Of a stretch of 64,000 bases of DNA, positions 9,181 through 17,463 are shown one piece after another. The DNA is from Actinoplanes aureus. GTDB taxonomy: Bacteria > Actinomycetota > Actinomycetes > Mycobacteriales > Micromonosporaceae. A model generated the notes under the pieces. The model searched no databases. It worked only from the letters and a program-made list of their open reading frames with translations, and was not told the origin of the DNA. Both the position numbers and the translations under genes were made by a program. The DNA lies in assembly GCF_015704865.1 (NCBI RefSeq), contig NZ_JADQTO010000012.1:124001-188000 (forward strand). The letters are read 5' to 3'. The first letter of the stretch is position 1. Each line of letters opens with the position of its first letter.

Positions 9181-9192
9181 GCAACCGCTTGC
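9181..9192. promoter_or_regulatory. LacI-type operator in the uronate divergon
   Basis: The 12-mer GCAACCGCTTGC fits the LacI-family pattern GCAANCGNTTGC: outer four base pairs and the central CG are symmetric, with one C/C mismatched pair. It lies 34 bases before the uxaC start and about 140 bases before the divergent lipoprotein start, so one repressor could control both operons. The nearby LacI gene (1137-2141) is the likely binder. Direct binding is inference. Confidence 0.65.
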
Positions 9193-9225
9193 TCCGCCGT
9201 CCGCGACGCCCTGACGCTGACCGCT

Positions 9226-10620
9226 ATGGCCACCTTGACTGTGCATCCCGACCGGCTGCTGCCCACCGAACCTGGCGTGCGGGAGATAGCCCGCCGGCTG
9301 TACGGCGCGGTCCGGGACCTGCCGATCATCTCCCCGCACGGGCACGTCGACCCGAAGCTGCTGCTCGACGACCAGCCGTTCGCGGACCCGACCAGCCTGT
9401 TCATCCAGCCCGACCACTACGTCACCCGGCTGCTGCACACCGCCGGCATCGGCCTCGACCGGCTCGGCGTGGCCGAGGGGCCGCTGCCGGAGGACCGGGC
9501 CAGGCAGGCATGGCGGCTGCTGTGCGGCCACTGGCATGTGCTGCGGGGTACGCCGGTGCGCTACTGGTTCGACAGCGAGCTCGCCGAGATCTTCGGGGTG
9601 ACCGAGCGACCCGGCGCGGACAACGCCGACGCCCTGTACGACCAGATCGCCGAGCAGCTGCGCCGCCCCAGCCACCGCCCCCGGGCCCTGCTGCGGCGAT
9701 TCGGCATCGAGTTCCTGGCCACCACCGACGACCCCGCCGACGACCTCGCCGCACACGAGGCGCTGCGCGACGACCCGGACGTCAGCACGACCGTCGCACC
9801 CACCTTCCGGCCCGACCGCTACCTGGAGATCGGCCGGCCCGGCTGGGCCGAGACCGTCAAGGGCCTCGGCGACGCCGGCGACTACGCGAGCTATCTGGAC
9901 GCGCTGGCCGAGCGCCGGCAGTACTTCATCGCCCGCGGCGCGGTCTCCGCCGACCACGGCCACGCCGACGCCGGTGCCGAGCCACTCGAACTCCACGACG
10001 CCCAGCGCATCTACCGGGCAGCACTGGCCGGCGCCGTCACCGACGCCGAAGCCCTCGCCTTCCGGCGCCACATGACCTACGAGATGGCCCGCATGTCCTG
10101 CGACGACGGCCTGGTCATGACCCTGCACCCGGGCGTCTACCGCAACCACCACCCGGAAACCCTGCAACGGTACGGCCCGGACACCGGCCACGACATCCCG
10201 GTCGCCGTCGAGTACACCCGCGCGCTGCAGCCGCTGCTGGAGCGCTTCGGCAACCACCCCGGACTCCACCTGGTGCTGTTCACCGTGGACCCGGACGTGT
10301 ACAGCCGGGAGATCGCCCCGCTGGCCGGCTTTTACCCGTCGGTGTACGCCGGGGCACCCTGGTGGTTCCTGGACAACCCGTCGGAGATCCGGCGCTTCCA
10401 GGAAGCGGTCACCGAGACCGCCGGGTTCAGCCGGCTGTCCGGGTTCATCGACGACACCCGCGCCTTCTGCTCCATCCCGGCCCGCCACGACATGTCCCGC
10501 CGCCTGGACGCCGGCTTCCTCGCCGGCCTGGTGGCGGCACACCGGCTGGACGAGGACGAGGCCCTGGACACGCTCACCGCTCTGGTCGTCGACCAGCCGC
10601 GAAAGGTGTTCAAGCTGTGA
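9226..10620 (+). CDS. uxaC: Uronate isomerase UxaC
   Basis: Converts D-glucuronate to D-fructuronate and D-galacturonate to D-tagaturonate, the first step of hexuronate catabolism in the cytoplasm. 464 residues, normal for the family. It has the amidohydrolase-fold metal motif SPHGHVD near the N-terminus, family blocks LCGHWHVLRGTP and YWFD, the TYEMARMSCDDGLVMTLHPG block and a C-terminal DDTRAFCSIPARHD. The ATG at 9226 gives the usual HPDRLLP opening; an in-frame ATG at 9169 would swallow the operator. No clear ribosome site is seen. The gene is followed by a reductase overlapping it by GTGA. Confidence 0.95.
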   Translation: MATLTVHPDRLLPTEPGVREIARRLYGAVRDLPIISPHGHVDPKLLLDDQPFADPTSLFIQPDHYVTRLLHTAGIGLDRLGVAEGPLPEDRARQAWRLLCGHWHVLRGTPVRYWFDSELAEIFGVTERPGADNADALYDQIAEQLRRPSHRPRALLRRFGIEFLATTDDPADDLAAHEALRDDPDVSTTVAPTFRPDRYLEIGRPGWAETVKGLGDAGDYASYLDALAERRQYFIARGAVSADHGHADAGAEPLELHDAQRIYRAALAGAVTDAEALAFRRHMTYEMARMSCDDGLVMTLHPGVYRNHHPETLQRYGPDTGHDIPVAVEYTRALQPLLERFGNHPGLHLVLFTVDPDVYSREIAPLAGFYPSVYAGAPWWFLDNPSEIRRFQEAVTETAGFSRLSGFIDDTRAFCSIPARHDMSRRLDAGFLAGLVAAHRLDEDEALDTLTALVVDQPRKVFKL

Positions 10621-11921
10621 GGCCGGTCCGCGTCGTCCACCTCGGGCTCGGCGGCTTCTTCCGGGCACACCAGGCCTGGTACACCGGCGCGGCCCCGGAC
10701 GCGGAGCAATGGGGCATCGCCGCGTTCACCGGCCGCTCTCCGGACCTCGCCGATCAGCTGCGCCGGCAGGACGGTAAGTACACGCTGATCGTCCGAGGGC
10801 CCGCGCACGACGAGATGTCCGTGCAGCGCGCGGTGGTGGCCGCCCATTCCGGCACCGACCATGCGGTCTGGTGCGACTACCTCGCCCGGCCCGAGGTCGC
10901 GGTGGTCACGCTGACCGTCACCGAGGCGGCCTACCGGCGAGACCGGACCGGGGACCTCGATCTGGACGACCCCGGCATCCGCGCCGACCTGGAAGCGCTC
11001 CGGCACGGCGGGGACCCGCTCACCGTGCCCGGTCGGCTGGTCGCCGGCCTGGCCGCGCGGCGCGCCGCGAGAGCCGGCTCGCTGGCCGTGGTGTCCTGCG
11101 ACAACCTGCCCGGCAACGGACCGGCGACCGAGCAGGTGATCGGCGGCCTCGCCGAGGCGGTGGAGCCGGCCCTGGCGGCCTGGATCACCGAGCACGTGTC
11201 GTTCGTGACGACCATGGTGGACCGGATCACCCCGCGGACCACCGCCGACGACGTCCGGGCGGTGGCCACCCGGACCGGTTGGGCGGATCAGGTGCCGGTG
11301 GTCACCGAGCCGTTCACCGAATGGGTGCTCGGCGGCGAGTTCCCGTCCGGCCGGCCGGCCTGGGAAGCCGCCGGGGCACGGTTCGCCGACGACGTCCACC
11401 CGTATGAGACCCGCAAGCTGTTCCTGCTCAACGGCGGGCACAGCCTGCTGGCGTACGCCGGAAGCGCGCTCGGCCACGACACCATCGCCGAAGCGGTGAC
11501 CGATCCGGTCTGCCGCCGCTGGCTGGACCAGTGGTGGGACGAGGCCGTGCGGCACGTGCCGCTGCCCGCCGCCGACCTCACCACCTACCGGGCGGCACTG
11601 CTGGAGCGGTTCGCCAACCCGCGCATCCGGCACACGCTGGCGCAGATCGCCGCCGACGGTTCGCAGAAGCTGCCCATCCGTGTGCTGCCGGTGGTCCGTG
11701 CCGAACGTGCCGCCGGTCGCACACCGGCCGGCGCCGCACGGATCCTGGCCGCCTGGATCGAGCACCTGCGGGGCATCGGCGCACCGGTGGACGACGCCGC
11801 GGCCGGGCCGTACCGGGACCGGGCCGGGTCCGTCCGTGAGGTCATCACGCTCCTGGCGCCCGACCTGGCCGACGATGAGGCCCTGCTCACCGCGATCGGC
11901 GGAGCGTGCCGCACCGGCTGA
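10617..11921 (+). CDS. uxuB: Mannitol dehydrogenase-family fructuronate/tagaturonate reductase
   Basis: NAD-dependent polyol dehydrogenase-family enzyme of 434 residues. The N-terminal nucleotide site is VVHLGLGGFFRAHQA, and the family catalytic block is KLFLLNGGHSLLAYAG. Family members reduce fructuronate (UxuB), tagaturonate (UxaB) or fructose. Coupling to uxaC by GTGA overlap makes a uronate role by far the likeliest; choice between UxuB and UxaB is uncertain. It is about 50 residues shorter than the E. coli enzymes, as are many actinobacterial ones. A strong hairpin overlaps its stop codon. Confidence 0.85.
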   Translation: MRPVRVVHLGLGGFFRAHQAWYTGAAPDAEQWGIAAFTGRSPDLADQLRRQDGKYTLIVRGPAHDEMSVQRAVVAAHSGTDHAVWCDYLARPEVAVVTLTVTEAAYRRDRTGDLDLDDPGIRADLEALRHGGDPLTVPGRLVAGLAARRAARAGSLAVVSCDNLPGNGPATEQVIGGLAEAVEPALAAWITEHVSFVTTMVDRITPRTTADDVRAVATRTGWADQVPVVTEPFTEWVLGGEFPSGRPAWEAAGARFADDVHPYETRKLFLLNGGHSLLAYAGSALGHDTIAEAVTDPVCRRWLDQWWDEAVRHVPLPAADLTTYRAALLERFANPRIRHTLAQIAADGSQKLPIRVLPVVRAERAAGRTPAGAARILAAWIEHLRGIGAPVDDAAAGPYRDRAGSVREVITLLAPDLADDEALLTAIGGACRTG

Positions 11922-11938
11922 CAGCCGGTGCGGCACGC
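11904..11938. terminator. 16-bp perfect hairpin overlapping the uxuB stop
   Basis: A perfect 16-base-pair stem (11904-11919 with 11923-11938) with a 3-base loop containing part of the stop codon. There is no U-tract, as is usual in actinomycetes. It probably ends the uxaC-uxuB transcript and may also serve the opposite-strand gene that ends at 11989. Confidence 0.75.
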
Positions 11939-11988
11939 ATCGGCGCGGTTAGGCAGCATGGCCCGGCTGCGGTGTTCTGGGGGCGTTG

Positions 11989-12417
11989 TCAGCCGGCTGA
12001 CCGCCGCAGGCCCGGGATGAGCACCGCCGCGACGGCGATGTGCGTGAGCGCCAGCACCACCTTGCTCCCGCCGGACGTCTCCACGCCGGCGAACGGCAGG
12101 AACGACACCGCCAGGACCACGAGCGCCGCGATCGTCCAGATGGTGAGGGCACGGGTGGTGACCCGCTCCAGGATGGCGAGTGCCGCCCAGCCGAGCAGGC
12201 TGGACGCCAGCGCCACGAAGGCGATCTCGGCCAGGCCGAGGTCCATGGCCGGCTGGCCGGGCGAGACCACCACCAGGTCATGGCCGAGCAGCGGCTCGCC
12301 GATCACCCAGACCAGGACAGTCGCGAGCACCGCGCCCGCGACCACGAGCATCCGGTCCCTCGCCCTGCCGAACCGTCCCGTACGCCGCGTCTGCTCCGCG
12401 TTCGTAACCACCGCCAC
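11989..12417 (-). CDS. DUF6069-like four-helix membrane protein
   Basis: 142-residue protein with a short charged N-terminus and four predicted transmembrane segments (around residues 22-42, 60-80, 88-108 and 118-138). It resembles the DUF6069 family of small actinobacterial membrane proteins, whose role is unknown. It is divergent from a MarR regulator, with the operator-like palindrome GTTGAG-CAC-CTCAAC in between, so it is probably a MarR target. A second protein of the same type lies at 23919-24341, also beside a small regulator. Confidence 0.75.
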   Translation of the reverse strand: MAVVTNAEQTRRTGRFGRARDRMLVVAGAVLATVLVWVIGEPLLGHDLVVVSPGQPAMDLGLAEIAFVALASSLLGWAALAILERVTTRALTIWTIAALVVLAVSFLPFAGVETSGGSKVVLALTHIAVAAVLIPGLRRSAG

Positions 12418-12441
12418 GACTCCTCCTTGAGAAAGTCAAAT

Positions 12442-12493
12442 GTTGAGCACCTCAACCTTTTAGGGAGCGTAGCAGATACTTCAGAACCTCAAC
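12442..12493. promoter_or_regulatory. MarR operator region (GTTGAG palindrome plus half-site)
   Basis: A perfect palindrome GTTGAG-CAC-CTCAAC spans 12442-12456, and an extra half-site CTCAAC is at 12488-12493. It lies between the DUF6069 gene and the MarR gene, 64 bases before the MarR start. The arrangement suits autoregulation and control of the divergent gene by MarR. Confidence 0.6.
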
Positions 12494-12519
12494 TATCGAG
12501 GACACGTACCATTGGAGTC

Positions 12520-12954
12520 ATGAGCGCAGAGACCGACCAGCTGACCACCGAGCTGGCCGACCTGGTCTTCCAGGTGGCGGGCCGGCTGCGGCAGGGGTTC
12601 AACGCGATCGCGGCAGAACTCGACCTGCCGCCCGCCCAGGCCCTCGCGCTGGTCAATCTGCGCGGCCCCGCACCGATGCGCGACCTCGCCGACCTGCTCA
12701 GCTGCGACGCTTCCAACGTGACCGGGATCGTCGACGGGCTGGAGCGCCGGGGCCTGGTGACGCGCCGCACCGACCCGTCCGATCGGCGGGTCAAGCACCT
12801 CGTGCTGACCGAGGAGGGGCAGCGCCGTCGCGACCTGCTGGGCAGCAAGGCCCACGTGCGGGCCGCCGCACTCTTCGACGTGCTGGACGCCGACCGCCGT
12901 CAGCTGCGCGACCTGCTGGCGGCGGTCGTCGACGACGAGCAGCGGCGGCCGTGA
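12520..12954 (+). CDS. MarR-family transcriptional regulator
   Basis: 144-residue winged-helix dimer. The recognition region is MRDLADLLSCDASNVTGIVD, followed by the wing motif RRTDPSDRRVKHLVLTEEG, both diagnostic of MarR. MarR proteins usually repress a divergent gene and lose DNA binding on ligand or oxidation. The TTGGAG ribosome site before ATG 12520 is good. Targets are probably itself and the divergent DUF6069 gene; the ligand is unknown. No redox cysteine pair is evident. Confidence 0.93.
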   Translation: MSAETDQLTTELADLVFQVAGRLRQGFNAIAAELDLPPAQALALVNLRGPAPMRDLADLLSCDASNVTGIVDGLERRGLVTRRTDPSDRRVKHLVLTEEGQRRRDLLGSKAHVRAAALFDVLDADRRQLRDLLAAVVDDEQRRP

Positions 12955-12963
12955 ACCCAAGGA

Positions 12964-13557
12964 CTACTTGGGTGGTTCGGTGCCGGCCTGCTCGCTGACC
13001 AGGTACGCGGCGTACCAGTCGGGCCAGTTCTCGTCGGCCTCGCCGGTGCGCTGCTCGTGCTCGCCGTGTGCGGCCGCCGCGCGCCGCAGCGCGGTCGCCA
13101 GATCGTTAGCGGACGTGTACGTCGTCGTACCGGAATCGATGCGGCCGGGCAGCCGGTCGGTGACCTCTTGCAGCACCCAGCCGTTGCCGTCCGGGTCGCT
13201 GAAGGTGGCGAGCGAGTTGTAGCTGGCCCGGTCGGGCGCCGGACCGTCGGCCTGTCCGTCCGGGGTGCGGTGGAACGTGGCGCTGACCCGCACGCCCTTG
13301 GCGGTCAGCTCCTCGCGCGCGGCGTCGATGTCGGACACGATCAGATACAGCCCCTGTGCCGAGCCGGGCGGCGCCGCCGCGGTGCCCGGGCTGAAGTGGA
13401 TCGAGCAGTCCGAGCCCGGTGGGGTGAACTGGATCGCGCGGCCACCGCCGAGCCGGAAGTCGGCGTCCAGCCGCCACCCGAGGCCGGCGTAAAAGGCCTT
13501 CGCCCGGTCGAGATCGGCGACCGGGATGGTGGCCACCTCAAGCTTCATGTCGGTCAT
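12964..13557 (-). CDS. VOC/glyoxalase-fold protein with C-terminal extension
   Basis: 197-residue protein. The N-terminal VOC domain (TIPVADLDRAKAFYAGLGWR to about residue 135) carries the standard FSDPDGNGWVLQE ending. Residues 140-197 form a charged extension (HGEHEQRTGEADENWPDWYAAYLV) seen in some actinobacterial VOC proteins with unknown role. VOC proteins include dioxygenases, glyoxalase I, antibiotic-binding proteins and thiol transferases; the reaction cannot be named. GGGAGG precedes the start. It is convergent with the MarR gene, 9 bases from its stop. Confidence 0.88.
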   Translation of the reverse strand: MTDMKLEVATIPVADLDRAKAFYAGLGWRLDADFRLGGGRAIQFTPPGSDCSIHFSPGTAAAPPGSAQGLYLIVSDIDAAREELTAKGVRVSATFHRTPDGQADGPAPDRASYNSLATFSDPDGNGWVLQEVTDRLPGRIDSGTTTYTSANDLATALRRAAAAHGEHEQRTGEADENWPDWYAAYLVSEQAGTEPPK

Positions 13558-13640
13558 CGCTGCCTCCCTGTCGGCTCCAACGACCACGGTGGCACTGTCC
13601 ACACCCGACGAGCCAGAGGGGAATCCGCGCATCGTGCATG

Positions 13641-16079
13641 TCACGCCACGGCGCACGCCGTGCCGTTGAGGGTGAACGAGGCCGGGCGCGGGTTGCCGCC
13701 GGACGACGTGGCGTTGAAGCCGAAGCTCAGCGACGCGCCCGGCGCCAGGGTGGTGTTCCACGGCTCGCCGGCCGCGGTGACCGTGGTGCCGGACTGGGTG
13801 ACCCGCGCCGACCAGGCCTGGGTCACGGTCTGCCCGGCGGTGAAGGTCCACCGCAGCGTCCACGGGTTCAGCGCCGCCGATCCCGTGTTGGTCACCGTGA
13901 CAGTGCCGGTGAACCCGGTGCTCCAGTCGTTCGTGCTCCAGCCGACCCGGCAGCCGGCGCCGTCGCCCGGGCCGGCCGGGGTGGTCACCGTCAGGGCGGC
14001 GGACGGCGCGGACCGGTTACCGGCCTTGTCCCGGGCGACCACGGTGAAGACGTACCTGGTCGCCGCGGTGAGACCGGACACCGCGTACCCGGTGCCGGTG
14101 GTGGAGGCGATCAGCGTGCCGTCGCGGTAGACGTCGTAGCCGTCCAGCCCGCTGCCGCCGGTGTCGGTCGAGGCGGTCCAGCTCAGCGACGCGCCGGTCG
14201 CGGTCACCGCGGACGCGACCGGAGTGCCGGGCACGCTGGGCGCGGCGGTGTCGGCCGGCTGGTCGGCATAGGACAACCCATAGCCGTACGCGAAAAGCCC
14301 GGTCTTGCCGTCGCCGGTGTTGACGGGTTCCTGGCTGGCCGAAGCGGGCCAGGTCACCGGAAGCCGGCCGGTCGGCGTGTAGTCGCCGAAGAGGACGTCC
14401 GCGACGCCCGCGCCTTCGCTGCCGGGCAGCCACGCGGCGAGCAGCGCGTCCCATCCGTCGATCTGGCCGGCGATGTCGAGCGGGCGGCCGGAGACCAGCA
14501 CCACGATCACCGGTACGCCGGCCGCGCGCAGCCGGGTGAGCACGGCCTGGTCGGCACTGTCGAGCCCGAACCCACCGGGGCGGTCGCCCTCGCCCTCGGC
14601 GTACGGGGTCTCGCCGATCACCGCGACGGCCGCCCGGTAGGTGCCGTCCACGCCGCTGCCGTCCCGGCTGTAGGTGACGGTGGTGCCGCTGCCGGCCGCG
14701 GCGCGGATGCCCTGCAGGATCGTCGTACCCGGGACGGTGTTGCCGCTGGCGCCCTGCCAGCTGAGCGTCCAGCCGCCGCTCTGGTTGCCGATGTCGTCGG
14801 CGCTCTTGCCGGCCACGAAGATCTTGCCGCCGGTCTTGGCGAGCGGCAGCACGTTGCCGCGGTTCTTCAGCAGCACCTGCGACTCGCGCACCGCCTCACG
14901 GGCCAGGGCCCGGTGTGCGGCGCTGCCGACGGTGGCGGCGTAGGAGCGGTCGGCGTACGGCTTCTCGAAGAGCCCCAGCTCGAACTTCTTCGTCAGGATG
15001 CGCCGGTTCGCGTCGTCGATCCGCGACATCGGGATCTGCCCGGCGCTGACGGCGGCCCGCAGGTAGCCGAGGAAGGTCTGCCAGTCCTCGGGCACCATCA
15101 GCATGTCCAGGCCGGCGTTGACGGCGGTGACCACCTCGGCCTGGGTGAAGCCGAGCCGCCCGTCCAGCTGGTCGACCGCCGCCCAGTCCGACACGGTGAA
15201 GCCGGTGAAGCCCAGCTCGCCCTTGAGCACGTCGGTGATCAGGTACTTGTGGGCGTGCAGCTTGAGCCCGTTCCAGCTGCTGAACGAGATCATGACCGAT
15301 CCGGCGCCGCGCTCGATCGCGGCCCGGAACGGCGGCAGGTGGATGGCCCGAAGCTCGGCCTCGCTGAGCGCGGTGTTGCCCTGGTCCACGCCGCCGGTGG
15401 TGCCGCCGTCGCCGAGGTAGTGCTTGGCGGTGGCGAGCACCGGGGCGGGACCGTCCTGCAACCCGGCGATCACGCTGGTCATCGCGCTCACCAGCGCCGG
15501 GTCCTCGCCGAACGACTCGTAGGTGCGTCCCCAGCGGTCGTCGCGCGCGACGCACACACAGGGCGCGAAGGTCCAGTCCAGGCCGGCGCCGGTGACCTCG
15601 TCGGCGGTGGCCCGGCCGATCCGCTCGACCAGGCCGGGGTCGCGGGTCGCGCCGAGGCCGATGTTGTGCGGGAAGATCGTCGACCCGTACACGTTGTTGT
15701 TGCCGTGCACCGCGTCGATGCCGTAGATCATCGGAATCTGCAACGGCGTGGCCAGGGCGCCGCGCTGATAGGCGTCGTACATGTCGGCCCAGCCGGCCGG
15801 GGTGTTCGGGCTGGGCGCCGAGCCGCCGCCGGACAGCACCGAACCCAGCCGGTACTGCGTGAGCTGAGCGGGGGAGACCTTGGCCCGTTCCGCCTGGACC
15901 ATCTGGCCGACCTTGTCGTCCACGCTCATCCGGCTCAGCAGGTCGGTGACCCGGTCGGCGACCGGCAGCGCCGGGTCCTGGTAGGGGAGTGCGGCGGCGG
16001 CTGACGGGGCGGGGGCCGCGACGGTGCCGGCCGCGACGGCCACGCCGATCAGCGCGGCGAGAAGACGTGTCTTTCGCAT
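13641..16079 (-). CDS. Secreted GH3 beta-glucosidase/glucan exohydrolase with FN3 and CBM2
   Basis: 812-residue exported enzyme that releases glucose from beta-glucans or cello-oligosaccharides. Order: signal peptide (1-29), GH3 N-domain (about 40-370), GH3 C-domain (400-605), fibronectin type III (about 615-702) and CBM2 cellulose-binding module (709-812). The catalytic nucleophile is predicted as D298 in GFTVSDW; the KHYLGDGG loop is at 219-226; E497 (GEGD) is the candidate acid/base. The ATG at 16079 starts the signal peptide. A CebR-like box lies 46-59 bases upstream, which predicts induction by cello-oligosaccharides. It is divergent from the chitinase gene. Confidence 0.93.
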   Translation of the reverse strand: MRKTRLLAALIGVAVAAGTVAAPAPSAAAALPYQDPALPVADRVTDLLSRMSVDDKVGQMVQAERAKVSPAQLTQYRLGSVLSGGGSAPSPNTPAGWADMYDAYQRGALATPLQIPMIYGIDAVHGNNNVYGSTIFPHNIGLGATRDPGLVERIGRATADEVTGAGLDWTFAPCVCVARDDRWGRTYESFGEDPALVSAMTSVIAGLQDGPAPVLATAKHYLGDGGTTGGVDQGNTALSEAELRAIHLPPFRAAIERGAGSVMISFSSWNGLKLHAHKYLITDVLKGELGFTGFTVSDWAAVDQLDGRLGFTQAEVVTAVNAGLDMLMVPEDWQTFLGYLRAAVSAGQIPMSRIDDANRRILTKKFELGLFEKPYADRSYAATVGSAAHRALAREAVRESQVLLKNRGNVLPLAKTGGKIFVAGKSADDIGNQSGGWTLSWQGASGNTVPGTTILQGIRAAAGSGTTVTYSRDGSGVDGTYRAAVAVIGETPYAEGEGDRPGGFGLDSADQAVLTRLRAAGVPVIVVLVSGRPLDIAGQIDGWDALLAAWLPGSEGAGVADVLFGDYTPTGRLPVTWPASASQEPVNTGDGKTGLFAYGYGLSYADQPADTAAPSVPGTPVASAVTATGASLSWTASTDTGGSGLDGYDVYRDGTLIASTTGTGYAVSGLTAATRYVFTVVARDKAGNRSAPSAALTVTTPAGPGDGAGCRVGWSTNDWSTGFTGTVTVTNTGSAALNPWTLRWTFTAGQTVTQAWSARVTQSGTTVTAAGEPWNTTLAPGASLSFGFNATSSGGNPRPASFTLNGTACAVA

Positions 16080-16124
16080 GAGCGGACTCCGGAGCCGGAA
16101 CGGGGATTGACGGCCATCGTCACA

Positions 16125-16138
16125 CGGGAGCGCTCCCA
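16125..16138. promoter_or_regulatory. CebR-like operator
   Basis: On the minus strand this reads TGGGAGCGCTCCCG, matching the known CebR box TGGGAGCGCTCCCA at 13 of 14 positions. CebR is the LacI-family repressor of cellulose and cello-oligosaccharide genes in Streptomyces and relatives. It lies upstream of the GH3-CBM2 gene, a fitting target. No CebR gene is evident beside it, so the regulator is probably encoded elsewhere. Confidence 0.8.
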
Positions 16139-16219
16139 CGGCAAACGAGCTGTTCACCGGATTGCCCGCGGATCCGGGGGCGATTCCGCCGATTCCGCCG
16201 AGCCGCCGCGCACCGGCCA

Positions 16220-16249
16220 TTGACTTCATTTATCCGTGAAGTTTATTAA
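16220..16249 (+). promoter_or_regulatory. Candidate chitinase promoter with embedded inverted repeat
   Basis: In an AT-rich patch, TTGACT (16220-16225) and TATTAA (16244-16249) are 18 bases apart and face the chitinase gene. An inverted repeat ACTTCA (16223-16228)/TGAAGT (16237-16242) lies inside the promoter, where a regulator could bind. A second TTGACTTCA occurs at 16258. No DasR-type site was recognised. Confidence 0.45.
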
Positions 16250-16345
16250 CAGATACCTTGACTTCACCGCATGGCATCTAGTTGGCTCGATGTACTCGTC
16301 GTCCCCCTCGTGCCAGTGCGTCCGTAGACGCACGGAAGGTGAGCC

Positions 16346-17449
16346 ATGCCCAAAAAACGGCTCTTGTCAATCTTGGCCACCGTGAGCGTCGCCGTGGCCG
16401 GTGCCGCCGCGGCGATTCTTCCCATGACGTCGTCGAGCGCCGCCGAGGCCTGCGTCGCCGCCTACAGCAGCTCGGCGGTCTACACCGGCAACATGCGTGC
16501 CTCGTACAACGGTCGCAACTGGACCGCCAAGTGGTGGACCCAGGGTGAAGCGCCCAGCACCGGCGGCTCCGGGGTGTGGGCCGACAACGGCGCCTGCGGT
16601 GGCGGCACCACGCCGCCCCCGGGTGGCGGTACGACCTGTAACCACCCGAACTGGGTCGCGGGGCAGTTCTACCCGGCCGGTTCGATCGTCCGGTACACCA
16701 ACGGGCAGTATTACCGGGCGTCGCACGAGAATCCGGGTTACGACCCGGTGATCAGCACCTGGTACTGGTCGCCGTACACCTGCACCGGCGGTGGCGGCAC
16801 CACCACCCCGCCGCCCGGTGGTGGATCGGGTGCGTTCCCGGTCAGCGAGGCGCAGTTCAACCAGATGTTCCCGAACCGGATCGCGTTCTACTCGTACGCC
16901 GGCCTGATCGACGCGATCAAGAAGTTCCCGGCGTTCACCACCACCGGTAGCGACACGATCAAGAAGCAGGAGGCCGCGGCCTTCCTGGCGAACGTCAACC
17001 ACGAGTCCGGCGGGCTGGTCTACGTCGAGGAGATCAACCAGGCGAACTGGCCGCTCTACTGTGACCGCAGCCAGCCGTACGGGTGCCCGGCCGGCCAGAG
17101 CGCGTACCACGGTCGCGGGCCGATCCAGCTGAGCTGGAACTTCAACTACAAGGCGGCCGGTGACGCGCTCGGCATCGACCTGCTGAACAACCCGGACCGG
17201 GTGAAGAACGAGTCGTCGGTCGCGTACCAGACCGCGATCTGGTACTGGATGACCCAGCGCGGCCCGGGCACGATGACCCCGCACGACGCCATGGTCAACA
17301 GCCGCGGCTTCGGCGAGACCATCCGCAGCATCAACGGCTCGCTCGAGTGCAACGGTGGCAACCCGGCCCAGGTGCAGAGCCGGGTGAACGCGTACAACCG
17401 GTTCACCGGCATTCTGGGCGTGAGCCCCGGCGGCAATCTTTCCTGCTGA
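16346..17449 (+). CDS. Secreted GH19 chitinase with two CBM5/12 modules
   Basis: 367-residue endochitinase. Order: signal peptide (1-33), CBM5/12 module with AKWWTQGE (about 36-84), Gly/Thr/Pro linker, second CBM5/12-like module (98-146), another linker, then the GH19 domain (163-367). The catalytic acid is predicted as E220 in NVNHESGG and the base as E228 or E229 in YVEEI, followed by the family's YHGRGPIQLSWNFNY block. The ribosome site GGAAGGTGAG is strong. It is transcribed alone, ends in a hairpin, and is divergent from the GH3 enzyme. Expected role: degradation of fungal or arthropod chitin outside the cell. Confidence 0.96.
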   Translation: MPKKRLLSILATVSVAVAGAAAAILPMTSSSAAEACVAAYSSSAVYTGNMRASYNGRNWTAKWWTQGEAPSTGGSGVWADNGACGGGTTPPPGGGTTCNHPNWVAGQFYPAGSIVRYTNGQYYRASHENPGYDPVISTWYWSPYTCTGGGGTTTPPPGGGSGAFPVSEAQFNQMFPNRIAFYSYAGLIDAIKKFPAFTTTGSDTIKKQEAAAFLANVNHESGGLVYVEEINQANWPLYCDRSQPYGCPAGQSAYHGRGPIQLSWNFNYKAAGDALGIDLLNNPDRVKNESSVAYQTAIWYWMTQRGPGTMTPHDAMVNSRGFGETIRSINGSLECNGGNPAQVQSRVNAYNRFTGILGVSPGGNLSC

Positions 17450-17463
17450 CCTCTCGCTGAGTG

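Noticed and set aside
13638..16004. Open frame of 788 codons opposite the GH3 gene
   Set aside because: Antisense shadow of a clearly functional enzyme; Arg/Gly/Val-rich without any domain.
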